A stretch of 64,000 bases of DNA from Rehmannia glutinosa (taxonomy: Eukaryota > Streptophyta > Magnoliopsida > Lamiales > Orobanchaceae). Each line of letters opens with the position of its first letter. Position 1 is the first letter of the stretch. Below the pieces are notes generated by a model. It saw only the letters and a list, made by a program, of their open reading frames with translations. It was not told the origin of the DNA and ran no database searches. Location: NCBI GenBank assembly GCA_016081115.2, contig CM071926.1:11979971-12043970 (forward strand). Reading direction: 5' to 3'. Of this stretch, positions 46,686-59,340 are shown one piece after another. Made by a program: the position numbers and the translations under genes.

Positions 46686-47955
46686 GACGTTGGATTGGAT
46701 CCGGATTGTTGTGGTTGATGAATTCATGGCCGTTGGATCATGCCCGGATTTCATCCATCAGTGGGGTCTAATGACATTGACTTTGGTTTATTATAATTAT
46801 TTTTTACTCTTTTCTTTTTTGGGTTTGAAAATGGGAAGATATAAGTGTTGTGGTGGTGATAGGCATAATGTTATGGTGTGGTTTGTTTTTAGGTCTTTTT
46901 TTTTTTTGAATGAATTGAGTCTTGAGTATGTAATCTTATATCGTGTAATTATTAAGTTTGTACAATAAATTATAATCTATCACAATGTAAAGTTTGACTT
47001 AATATATGACCAGCTTCAAATCTTCTATTTCATCTAATTGACATTACTGAGTTAACATACGACATCATGTTAGATATGGATAATGACATGTTAGACACGA
47101 GTGTTATTCATACTACACACCGGATGTGTGTGCCTAATGAGTAAATAAATATCAAGTGCACAATTGGTGAGTAGATCAATGCAAATGTCTCGTCTCTTAA
47201 AAAATAGAATATTGAATAGTGGATGATATACCAAATATACTATATTAGATGTAGCTCTACAACACCATTAAACACAAACATTTATATGGTGAACGAATAT
47301 TTATATGTGAATTGAAATACTAGATGAAACACTAGGGATAGATACATCATTTACATTGAGAATTGAAATACCATATATAAACACCATCGGGAATAAGAGT
47401 TTCCATACGAGATATGACGGGTCCCTCTCCAAATTTATTGACTTCAAACTTCAGATTCCAGTCCAAATCCGCGAGATATATTTGAGAATATGAAGTGTGA
47501 TAAACAATGCCTACACGCACTTATATTGTGTTGCTCATCCTTTTCTAGTACAAAATACATATAGCAAAATGGTAAAAGCAATTATCATTTCTTTTTCTGC
47601 ACAAAAATATGGTAACCATTAGGTGTTGGTCGACAATCAACAGAATCAATAGAAACTTGTTAATGCTCCACCTAAAAACAGATCACATCTCTCTATAGCT
47701 CTATACATGTGATACAAATCACTCTGTCGCCTGTTGCCCCAAAATGGACAGCATACTAAGTAAGTATTCCTAAAATCTATACTCTAACAACATGCATATT
47801 AATATCTCCTACTTGTACAACTATGCCAACTCTTCTACAAGCGTGGAATTAATATTTCCCTATCAAGACTCAACCTCCAACAATATCTCCTCTTACTCAA
47901 CCTCCCAATATTTCCCTATCAAGAATCATTTTGCATCTTCCAACAGATGTATGAG
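46686..47955. other. Region between convergent DMP and GALT genes (copy 2)
   Basis: 3' UTRs and AT-rich spacer; no additional gene seen. More indels against copy 1 than in the exons. Confidence 0.5.
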
Positions 47956-50900
47956 TTAATCGCCACAGCAAAAAGCGTTTTTCTCTTGAATCTTTTGCCA
48001 CAAACAAAGCAGCTCTCTGGGGCCTTGGTAATGGGCAACAACATAGCCATCCTTACAACCGTCCATGAATATCCTCTCGTCCTTCTCGTATCTCACTTCT
48101 AATCCGTTCTTTTCATGTCGTCAATCCAGATTCCCATGGCAACATCTTCTAGCTTGAATATCTGCAATAGTGGTTTTTAATGCTTGAGATATCTAAGTAT
48201 ATCCTCTTCACTTGTAGTAATGAACAGCACTATGTACGAGTGCCATCATAATAGCCACACAAACTCAATGTACAGCGAATATCAGCATAATCGCGTCTTA
48301 CCTTTAGGCGTCCCTTACTATGTTTTTGGCAACAGTCTTTGCAATATCATTTGACACGACATAACCAGGACCGTGTGCCCAAGGTGGATATTTGTCATGT
48401 GGCCATTCCTGAGTTACATAGGAAAAATTATGAATCACACAATATTTCCAATTTTAGCAACGTAAACAGGCTTAAAAGCAGCATTAAGTATTTAATCTTC
48501 AACAAGGCACTTTCCATCGCTTTTCTGTCCCCTTACCCAATATTCTTCAATAGGATCCCAACCTGGCCTATATGGGGTACAGCATCTTAGAAAAACTATG
48601 AAAATTCACTAATTCATTATGATATATTTAGACAAAGGAAGAGGCTAACATCATAAGACACGAGTACTTAAGCTTAAGTAAAGGCATATTATCAAGTGCA
48701 AAGGGTGACAATAATAAATTATGTAAAACTCATTGTGTACTAATACATTACCTCCTCATCCTTTAATCCGTATCATAGTATGAGGCTTTACTTGTGCGTT
48801 AGGTTGTTTTATGGGCAGGGGAAGTCAAATACCCAGTGAAATGTCAAATGTTCTAAACTGAGTTGTTCTTTCTATTACCACTTAGCAGCTGTGTGCGAGA
48901 ATGTGACCAATAGTAATATTTCTTTTGTGGCAGGATCTTCAATCCCTTTTCCTGCTTGGGATAAATAATTTTGTGTAGAATGAACATGTCAACCCACTTT
49001 CACACTCTATCTGTGGAATAGTAAAATCAGTTCAAAAAGATACCTCGGGACTAATAAACCACTTGCTATCTGGATTTCGGTGAGGCTGTGAATCTGAATT
49101 GATAAGGCCATAGAGCAAACCGTGAGTCGCATTGGTCCTTCCTAAAGAATTCAATATCTCATCTACACGAACGAATGCATCGTCATCCGTCTTCATAATA
49201 AACTTAGCGGAAACAACCTCAGTCTGTCGAAGAGATTAAGGCAATGAGGTACTGATGAAATGCTCCATGAGCCACGAAGGTAAGAGAACTTTACCCCAAA
49301 GATGCAGATGGCTATGGTTTTCCATGTTATGAGATTGTAGTAGTCAACAAAAGGCATCAGCTGGATATCTTCATAAGTCCGTGCCTCATTCCAAAGCTCC
49401 TCATTCACCATCTGGTTTTTATGCTACAAGATGCAGTTCGTATTTCAATTATCATTAATGAATGAGTTAATTACAATGTTCAACATTCTAAATAGAATTT
49501 TTTGTCCGAACATTCTCCAACAGAAAAGGCATACAAAGAAGTATCCGAAGAGCCTTTTTTTTTCTTTTGCAAGTAAGATCTTAGGGCACCGTGACCAGTT
49601 GCACTATAATACAAGAAAGCATGTTAAGTGTCGATTTGTGGCTCTTTAGCAAGAAATTTTATTCTACTATCAATACTTACCAGACCAACAAAGAAACGGA
49701 CTGCAACTTGTCCGGATCGTACTTCAGGATACTGCATCCAGGATCTTCGGACTGCCATTCTACGCTTGAAATTGTTGGCGGAGAAAATACCAAAAAGAGA
49801 TCCAACTGTCTTCGAGGAGGTATTGGAACAGCTTTAAGAGTTTCCAAGTCAATTATATGTTCTAAGTCCTCTGATGTTGGCAAACCACTGGCCACAACAG
49901 AAATTAAATTTATATCTCCTGCAATCCGTACTTCACTGACAAGCCATGGCTCCAAAGTCTGCAGACAGTCAACATACATAAATCAATGTCAGTTGACTAG
50001 TGCAAGTCAAATCTACATAAATTTCAGTAAGTTTTGTAGAAAGGGGTTGAGAAGGGATCAGAGAGAGATTACTTCGCGAAAAGCAAATGAAGTTATGTGC
50101 TTTCCATCCACTGTCATTTGGATTCCTTCCGAGCCGACTCTGAGTGTAGCAACAAACAAATCATTTTGCTTAAAAGGAAAGTACTTTCTTGGTTTCCCAT
50201 CATGCACCATAGATATCGTTGTTGATCCATTGCCATGCCGGTTAGCTTTGACAGTCTGGTTATTCTCTTTACCTAAAAGCTCATTGCACTGATCCAGCTC
50301 ATCCACTGATATAAGCAAGTAGTTGCCAACACATGCAACAGACAACAATTGATGAACACAAAAGTAAACATCAATGAAGCAAGAGTATAAAGTAAAAGAA
50401 AAACAACTCAAGAAAGAAGATGAAATCAGAAATATAACCTACAGTTAGAGAAAGAAAAAAATCATCTAATTTGGGAAAAACAAATGGAAAAGCATTCCAG
50501 GTGATAAAATAACAAATTTGTAGGGAGAAAATTACTAAAATCCATAAGATAGGTACACATAGGATGGAACATCCCCTCGGTGAACCTAAGAAGAAAGATC
50601 AGCTATTAGTCTGCCTACTTGACATAAACATGAAAAATATAATCAAATAGGGCTTAGCTAAATACATTATATCCTGGTACAATGATGTTCGGCAGAGAAA
50701 TATCAGGCAGGTAGAATAATTCTGAAAGTGAACCCAATTCAGAGGCAAACCAAGTTTCATCAACTAAAAAAGACCATATAGTTTGGTTCAGTAATCACGT
50801 AACAGAAGAAACATCTAGATTAAAGCAGCTCATGAACAAAAACTAAGATAAATATATGTATATATTATATATATATGTCAACCAAAGTTGACGGTTTGAA

Positions 50901-52293
50901 TTTTGTGTAGGGGGGACTAACAATAATATAAAAATGAAATACAATACATCAACTCTAAAAATAAAACTATAAATAAGTACCAATTTTGATAATGATGAAG
51001 ATTAATTAATCATAGAATAAAATAGCTCAACTCGATAACGATGAAGATTAGGTATCCTTCCGATTCTATGCCTTCTTGACGATGAACCACAAATCCCAAA
51101 AGAGACAAATAGAGACACAAGAGAATAATGCCAAATATCGAGCTCAAGACTATGGTAGGACAAAAGAAAATGTACAAAATTTTGAGAAAGGGTAAAAATG
51201 ATCAAGAGTTCAATACTTAAAGATTTTTGAAGGTTCACGATGGGAAGATAAAAAGAAGAATGAAAGACTTGAAGGCCTTGTGTGTTTAAGAACAACCTTT
51301 TTTTCCTATTTTACGTAATCTCTGTTTTTTGCTTGAGGTTATAAGGTGAACTACCAAAATATCCCTGGGTTTTTCCAAAATTTCAGGGGAGGCCATTGAC
51401 CCTTGGCCTTCATGTGGCTTTGTCCATGATGACAACCCAACATAACTAGGAAGTTCAACGCCTAATATACAGAACATGTTATTGAATCTGCAATTCTGCA
51501 TATTCTAATGGATAGGGAAACAGAAAGGCTTGTACCTTTTTTATTTTTTTTTCTCGTTCAGGAGATGGGCAGCGCTCCTCTTCACCCCAGTCATGTGCAA
51601 TGGTCCAGGTGTTTTGAACAATTACAGGATCCTCAGTTATTTTATCGCCATGTAGTCTAACATTATAGTGCAAAATAATAGGAGGATCTGGCTCCCTGGA
51701 AGTGGTTCACCAGTCAGGTCAACTCGAAGTTACCAAGAAGGCCATTAGAATGCCGATAAATGTGATTGAAGAACCCTGAGTCAAGCCACAAGGAACCCGC
51801 AACTTAAAGCCATTATCATCAAGTTCTGAGGCATTCATTTTACTGAGGAAATGAGGACACTGTTTATCTTTCCTCTCTTGGATAAACTTCCATTACTTTG
51901 AAGTTTTTCTTGTTCAACAGAGGTAATCAGGTTTTTCCATGCAACACCAGCTTCCTTAATAGCTTCAACAGCATTAGGCAAGCCCTGAGCATGTGTAACC
52001 AAGTATTTCAAATGGTTCCATGTGTGCAATGAACTTTGTTCTTCTTTTGACAAGTTTCTTTGAGCAAAGAAATCAGCTACGATAGCATCGGCAGAAATCA
52101 CTTGAGAAGTATTTTCTGGATTCGGAAGTGCAGGTGGAGCACCAGCATTTATCCACTCAAGAGGATTTGTCCCAGTGAAGTTCAGAGGACTTGTGAAGTA
52201 GCTTTCATTGACCGGATTTTTAATTACATAATATCCAAGAACAAACAACATCAAGAAAGATGTGGTTAAAACACCACCATACCATTTCTTCAT
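47956..52293 (-). pseudogene. GALT: Hydroxyproline O-galactosyltransferase, GT31, multiply frameshifted (copy 2)
   Basis: The seven exons match copy 1: 51536-52293, 50073-50305, 49681-49958, 49295-49423, 49044-49223, 48302-48408 and 47956-48161. Splice sites are intact. Exon 1 shares the one-base frameshift of copy 1 and has three more single-base losses (near 51695, 51727 and 51750) plus a longer A tract at its end. Exon 3 lost four bases at the start of the GT31 domain (DLFIGIFSTA becomes DLFLVFSPP). Exon 6 lost one A from a run of six, and exon 7 lost one A and one codon. The active-site exon (MKTDDDAF) is unchanged. As written it cannot make the enzyme. Because most losses are at short homopolymers, some may be consensus errors. 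Confidence 0.8.
50882..51428. mobile_element. hAT-like MITE in GALT intron 1 (copy 2)
   Basis: Twin of 21107-21670. The right end and its ATGACAAC flank are intact, but the left end has changed (CAAAGTTGACGGTTTG) and the neighbouring TA run has shrunk. Confidence 0.6.
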
Positions 52294-53664
52294 TTCCGCT
52301 CATTAATGGCACATGTCCACTCATACAGACCTAGATATCATGAAAGTATCTGCAATAGAAAATAATACACAAAGTGAATATGAACATAGAAAATGGTATC
52401 TGGAATGGCAAACAATTAATGAAGTCAATATGAACATGAAGAGATGGGTCAGAATACGAACTAGTTGATCTCGTACAAGAAATCCAAAAAAAGGAACGAG
52501 ATCAACAATTCAAACCCACAAATTAAATAAATTTAATTGGAAATCCAAAAAAAGGGGAAACTGACACAAATCAGATCCTTCATTTATTTTATATTGTTTT
52601 TCGTCCACAAAATTCATTACTTATCCACAAAGAAACAACAAAAGAAAAAAACTTCAGATTTTGATAATATCATGAACATCAAGATAGGAGACCTTCGACC
52701 TCTCTGCTATACCCCAAATATAAGTTCAGAGCCACTAAAAGTCAAAACTCAAAATGAAAACTTCACGCAATGCATTTCTATAAGTATGCATCAACAAGCA
52801 TTACTTTAATCACTGGTCACCAAAATAAACTAACAAAAATGCCAACTTGCACACAGATCATAAGAGTAATAAACCATATTTTGGGCACAACCTTACGAGA
52901 TTATTTCAAGAACTCTAAATATCTATGACTGAAATACTCCAAAAATCCAACCGCAGATCTCAGTCTCAAACACATCTAATCATACTTGCAAAGTCCGCCC
53001 AAAAATCCCATAAAAATGACTATGAAACCATAACTCACTTAACAACTCAAATAATCAAATTATTCCGACCACATTATTTCCCCTCTTTTCAAAAAATAAA
53101 ACTCACAAAATGTTTCAGAACCACCAAAACTCGCTCTATCGAACTCAAAATCACCACATAATTCAAAATTTCCAAGTTACTAAACACAAAATCAACTCAA
53201 AACACCTACCTGAGACCGCATAACTCCCCTCCTCACACCACCAGCAGTTGACGACTGCATACCACCCACTTCAAAAACACGCGTATACGTCTACGGATTC
53301 GTATACGGGTGCATACTCTACATACTTGAACAGAAAAGACAAAATAGAACTACACAGATCGGAATGCATTACACTGAATATCAATCAGCAACAAAAGACA
53401 CCAACAACTCTTGACTATAATCCGTAACCACAAAAAAAAAAAAAACGGCAGCATTAAAGCAAACATAAACGTACAACGATGCTTACCTTGTGGTACCACA
53501 GCCCAAAACGCTGATTTAGAGCTAGAGAGCAGAAAAACAGAGGAAATCGAGGATGATTTTTGAACGAGTCGCTTACTAGACTTAAAACTCAACTTCAAGT
53601 CTACGCCAAAAATCCTTGTTTGGTGGTTTCGTAGATTAGTTATATTTGGGTTGGTTAATTTCAA
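52294..53664 (-). other. GALT 5' leader with intron (copy 2)
   Basis: Same leader signals as copy 1: an acceptor TTGCAG shortly before the ATG and a donor CACAAG|GTAAGC at 53487. No independent gene is seen. Confidence 0.45.
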
Positions 53665-54749
53665 GTGTTAAGGTTTTTAATTATCTTATTTATGGAAAAG
53701 CATTTAATTAGTATGTTTACTAGAACAGTCGTCGGTTGCCTGGCCGCTACTTCAAAACTTGTGTTTTTAAAAGAAGACTAAAAAACAAATAGTAGTACTG
53801 TAGTTGTAGAAAAGGGAAAGCGTGTGACTTGTGACCTTTTTGTCCATGTGTCGTGTTTGATGTTTTCTCCGTCCGAAAATCTTGTTTTAATAAATTTGTA
53901 TTTTTTTTTTAATATTTTATCTCGTATTTCATTTCATAAATATATATTCAACTTATAATAACATTTAGTAACGATTCGTTATGGTTCATATGGCTCAATA
54001 AGCTAACATCATGAGGGGGTCGACTACTCGACCTAAGTTCACTTCATGGAACTCAAATTTTTATATATCATATTACACTGACTATACTTTTCAATGTTCA
54101 ATATAAATACATATAATTCACACCATTTAAAGATACCTCATTTATTTTTTTTGAAAAATTATTCTCTAACTCAATAATCGACTTGAGCGTTGAAACGATT
54201 CTCGTGTCACTAATTGCTTATTTGTTGGTTTCTGCAAGTTGGATTCGATCTATCGCTTATTTTCCTCTGGATAGTCAATCCTCAATATGTCCAAATAGAC
54301 TCAAGGTGAAATCAACTAATCTAGACCACAACAATTAATACTTAAATTATATTATAGCCTCTGATATGAAATACAAGATAAACATGAAAGTGAAACAAGA
54401 GTTTTAGATTAAATTTTTATTTACAAAGTTTTAAATAAAAGCTACAAAATAAAATATTTCCAATTTATCTATAGAATTGTCATTATAAATAGTTATGTGG
54501 TTGAAATATAAATTCATTTGCTCACGGAAAGTTGACATCCTTATTAGCAAGATAACATCCAAGTCCAACATTACGAGCTCTGCACATCCCCTCGTGACGA
54601 TAACATAATTTGGTTTTGGGAAATAAAATTTCAATTTAAAAATAAGAACATTTAATAATTAATAGATAGAAGACATAAAATATTGCTTAACGTTGAAACT
54701 TAATTCATTTGTACACAAATTAAAAAAAAATCCAAGTTGTCACATGGCA
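53665..54749. other. Intergenic, no gene seen (copy 2)
   Basis: AT-rich sequence matching 23911-25003. Nothing recognisable. Confidence 0.5.
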
Positions 54750-54757
54750 TATATATC

Positions 54758-55537
54758 TAGGCACACTGCCCGAATCACGGGCCCTGCCTGTTCAGACCGC
54801 ATGTTCAATCGTGCCTTGCCTGTGAATCGCCGCCTTGCCTCGTCCCATTTTATTTGAACCGAACCGAACCTTGAATGTGCTGCTCCAAGACGGTTCCGAG
54901 ACCGCGCCTCCTGCCGAAATCGAAACCGTGAACCTATGGCTCCATTTCTAAGCCTGGAACCGTGGAACCGTCTTCTTTTTTGTTTTTATTTTTTTAAAAA
55001 TAAAATTAATATTTTTTGTATAAATATAACACATTAAAATTCAATACCAAAATTAGAATATTATCTTAGATTATTTGAAGACTTTAAATTATATAGAACA
55101 AAAAAAGGAACAAAATGGGATTAAACTTAATATTAATAATTAATATGAATAATTATCATTAAGTTGTCTATGTTTTCTTTCAGTATATAGTGGAATCAAA
55201 GCCCACATAGTTTGCTTACATTTTTTATTATTTCTTTTAGTGAGATGGTTGTAGATTGTTGACTCGTTTCACCCTTAAAATTTAAACTATATTCATTATA
55301 AAGTTTATTATATTTGTTAACCGTAGAACAACCGTGGAACCGAAGTTTGGAACCGTGGAACCGGAACCTTGGAACCGAATCAACCGGCGGTTCCACTGTT
55401 CTTCCAAAGGAGGAACCGAACCGAACTGATAAAGACTTCCTTCACGCCAATCGAAACCAGTCAACGGTTCCAAGAACCGTTGACCCGCGGTTCCGTTCCG
55501 TTCCTCTTCCGGTTCGGGTTCCATTTGGTCGGGCCTA
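54758..55537. mobile_element. 780-bp hAT-like element, copy 2 only
   Basis: Flanked by TATATATC at 54750-54757 and 55538-55545. The single TATATATC in copy 1 (near 25004) is the empty site. The ends are TAGGCACACTGCCCG and, reversed, TAGGCCCGACCAAATGG. Both subterminal regions are packed with GGAACCG/CGGTTCC motifs, a trait of some non-autonomous plant hAT elements that may bind transposase. The centre is AT-rich. Overlapping ORFs near the right end follow the GGAACCG repeats and are not genes. Confidence 0.85.
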
Positions 55538-55794
55538 TATATATCCAAACAATGCCTTAAAGGTGGTGGGGTGTGGCTTGGGAGCTGGAAGACAGAGGTT
55601 CAGAGGTGGTTGTGTTGTCACGATTGTTAGGTACAATTTGCCGTCATTTTAACGTTTCCAAATGTCTTATTTTTATAATTTCTATTATTCTTTGTTGTTT
55701 GGTTTATTTGGGATATTTCGCACAATGGGAAGTCCGCAGCCGGTGATGAACAACGTTTTTGACGTTGAAATTTTTGTATGATAATTAGCATTTT

Positions 55795-55847
55795 AACTAT
55801 TTGATTTAGTCCCCTCAAAAAAAAAAAAAAAAAACTATTTGATTTAG
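55795..55847 (+). mobile_element. Micro poly(A) insertion (copy 2 twin)
   Basis: AACTATTTGATTTAG at 55795-55809 and 55833-55847 around TCCCCTC plus about 16 A. Present in both copies, so older than their split; the tail length differs. Confidence 0.85.
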
Positions 55848-56515
55848 ACACTCCCACTTTTAAATTAGACTTTAATCACAGTTTTCAAAGTCAATGGCTA
55901 CGCGTACTTCTTGAGATTTGTTCAAAATCTTTGAAACTCATTTATGTCTGCTTGGGTGACTTGCTTTAATTTTGCAGTATTTTGTATAATAGTCTTTTAC
56001 GGTTGTCAAATGAGCCGGACTCACAACTAGCCTACCAAAAAAGAAAAATCGGGCTAAGTTGGGGTGACATTTTTTAGGTCCAAGTCCGACCCAACCTATG
56101 AAAAGACGCTTTGAAAAGTCATTCCGGTTAGGTGGTTTAGATTTTCAGCCAAATAGACTGACTCTTTTTCGCTTAAATATTATATTATTTGTTCGGTCAT
56201 TCCACCACCCGTTTGGCTTTTGATCAGTTTAATCGAGGTTTCCTGGTTCTTTGACAACCTAAATTAGATTGGACCACCAAAAAAAATATTAAATGTTTTT
56301 ATTAAGAGGGAATAATAGTTGGGCTAGACATAATTTATTGTGTTGGTTATGCTCCTACAACGATCCCGATTACAAGCGTCTTGTCTTTGTGAATTAGTAT
56401 AAAGAAGATTAAATTCTCTATTTCAATTTTGTGTCATGTAAATGTTACCAATTTTATGAAATATTGTTTCAATATATATTTAATTGTGAATTACGTCAAC
56501 TTAGAGGGCATCATA

Positions 56516-56562
56516 ATTCAAAATAGAAGTTTCCCTCAAAAAAAAAAAAATTCAAAATAGAA
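56516..56562 (+). mobile_element. Micro poly(A) insertion, GTTTCCCTC type (copy 2 twin)
   Basis: A perfect 13-bp duplication, ATTCAAAATAGAA, surrounds GTTTCCCTC plus about 12 A. Confidence 0.82.
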
Positions 56563-57038
56563 TAAAAAGAACCCAAATTAGAATTATAAATCAGAATACG
56601 TGTGAGTTATGATTCTTCTAAATTCTTTATACATATGGACTAGGAGTTACAAAAATCATGTTATATTTTCATAAGCATCAATGTCAATATAAAAATATGT
56701 AACCAAGATCATAAGGGTAATTAGAATATAATCAAATGACTTCAGTTCAGATCTAATTAAAGCTCTTTAAATTTGACTTGAAATAAGATGGAATCGAAAC
56801 TCACGAGGTTTCTTTGTTTAACTCAACTGGTAGTAGAAGAATAGTAGAGAAAATAAAATTTAGTAGACTGCGGAACTAATTGTGTACGGCTTGAATCTAT
56901 CTTAGAGCATTATAACAAGCAAATAGATATTGAGAAATATAATAAACTTTTGGAAAGGGGAAATATTTTAAACTTGGAGTGCTAAATAGTAAATATTAGA
57001 ATAATACTCCTTGGAGTGCCAACAATTTGTTAAGTAAA

Positions 57039-59340
57039 TCTTATTTAGTCATTTAATAGTCCTTGGAGTGCCAACAACTTTAACAAACTAATTAAATTAT
57101 GTTTTCGTAAATAAAAAGAGTGATTAGAAGAAGAAATCTTTGAGAAAAAATAGTTGTTTGCAATGCCCAAATTCTTGGAATATTGGAATGTGCGAACGAA
57201 GCTTCTTATAATATTTAAAAATTAAGGTGTTCTAAATTCAAGAGTCGAAAATTTATGCACCAGTCAACCTTTCAATCAATTACTTGTTATTAGATATGTC
57301 ATGGTTTAAATTAAAAATAACCTATTATAACTAATTAATTTTTGATTTCTTAATATTACGTGCTTTCAAAAAAAATTCATCATTCTCCTAAAGTAGACAT
57401 TTGTCATTGATATATGCACAAAGTGTATCATACATTGGTAGTATATGGTATCACGATAGAGATGCTATGTAAAATTAAAAGTTGTGTTATAAACTTTTGA
57501 ATTAAAATAGAAAGTTCAATAAATTCCCTGCGAAATGAAAAAGAAAAAACAACTCAAATTGGTTACTAAAACGTATTTAAACTCAATTTGTTAAGTATAG
57601 TACTCAAGCTTGAGTATTTTTCTCATTTAATAAAAATTCAAATTCTACTTCAACTCAACAAATTAATTAATAAATGATCGAGTACGTACTAAGATATCAA
57701 GTTGCCCAACTCAACTTTTATTAATCTTAATTTAAATCTCATTCAACTCAATTAATTCTAATCAATGTTAAACGTTCTACAAATTTAATTCAAAGTTCAA
57801 ATTAATACTTATTTATTCTACTTATTTGAAAGCAAATTACTAAAATCTTAATCATATTTCACACCTAAACGGTCAAAACATTGAAGAGATCTTATTTTTC
57901 TCTCACTACTAAAACATTAATGTTTAGGGATAATTACAACAACCCCGAGCTTTGGGCTAGTTGAAAAAAAAGTTTTGAAAATTAATAAGAAATCCCTTAA
58001 GATTTAATTTTTGTCTTATATTTAAGAGGATAACTCGTAATATTTGTACAAATGTTAAGGGTTTTGGAATTTTTTGCTTATGAAGAATGAAAATGTAAGA
58101 TGAAATCAAACTTTTAAGGAGTGATTGCTTGATCTTTCGTTTCCGCTCATTTTTACTTTTGGAGAGAATATTGTGAAAAAGTTTATTTTAAAAAATGAGA
58201 ATGAATTTTGAGAGTATATATGATTGTATATGAGATGAAAATGTGATAATGATTGTTGATGTGATGGTTTTTAGTATAATAGTGATTAGATGTGATTGGT
58301 GATTTGAAAAATAAGAGAGAGAGTGAATAGTGTATTTGTGATATGATTATATAATGATGGTAGTTGATGTGATATTTTGTTTGTTTAAATTATAAATAAA
58401 TGTGATTGATGAATTAGAAAGTAAGAAAAGTGAATAATGTATTTTTGAAAATTTTCACAGACAAAACACACTTTTATGCAAACATTTATCCAAAAAGTGG
58501 AAGAGATGAAAATCCACTCATAAGCAAGCACTCCTAAGTTTTTTTTTTTTTTTTAATTTACAAAAACCTCATATCTTTTTTTTTTATTATTAGTAATGGT
58601 GACAATGGGGTGACTTACTTGATGACCCATTAGCCCCTTCCCTAGAGCTAACAAAATGCGATCGCCGTGGGCTAGCGCGATCGCCGAGATTTAGTTTGGT
58701 CAGCCATAATTTTTTAGACCAAAAATTGGGCCAATTTATCTCACTGATTGGCCCACGGGTCAAGTTAGCTATCCCGGCCAATTTTTCAAAAGCGATGGGC
58801 TTTAGACACCAATTAGCCTACGAGGCGGTGTGGAGTCGACTGTCGTGGGTCACGTGACGGGTTGACCCATCACGTCAGTCATGCGTCACACATGTAGAAT
58901 AAAAATATTATTATATTATATTATATATTACACAATAATTTAATACGTAATAATATATACAATATATTACTACAAAAATCTAATACAAAATAAAAATTAA
59001 ATAAAAAAGGAAACTAGAAAAATAAAATTATTATAGCATTATAATATAATTTTAAGCCTATTTATAAAGGAAATAGATTTTTGTTCCACTAACTATTCTA
59101 TTATACCAAATTGAGATGATATGTACAAGATAATGTCACAATTGTACACGTGTCTTTTATCCAATATATGAATTAGAGTGTAGAATAGAGAAAGTAAAAT
59201 AGAATATCTCATTAAGTGTTTGATTAACATTTATCTATAAGGAGAGGTTTGGTCGTTGAACTTCAATTCAGGACGTTGAACATAAGTATGCCATGTTAAC
59301 GTGCATTGAATGCTTCATACCCATGTTTCATACCCTATGC
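57039..59340. other. AT-rich intergenic region, no gene seen
   Basis: No host gene, RNA gene or clear element end. A GC-richer patch at 58590-58890 has short palindromes (GCGATCGC near 58660 and 58677, GGGTCACGTGAC near 58850) and may be a decayed repeat. CCTTGGAGTGCCAACAA occurs twice around 57010-57075, close to the right limit of the large repeat. Confidence 0.5.

Larger units (their letters stand above)
39621..57038 (+). repeat. Segmental repeat, copy 2
   Basis: Second copy of 48-26512, without the 9.8-kb MULE and with a private 780-bp hAT-like element and a private micro poly(A) insertion. The right limit is set only by copy 1 running into the gap at its equivalent of 57038; the true boundary may lie further right. 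Copy 2 has more single-base deletions at short homopolymers than copy 1, especially in the GALT exons. Confidence 0.95.

Noticed and set aside
55282..55652. Overlapping ORFs on both strands, up to 112 aa
   Set aside because: They follow the GGAACCG subterminal repeats of the hAT-like element and have no domain.
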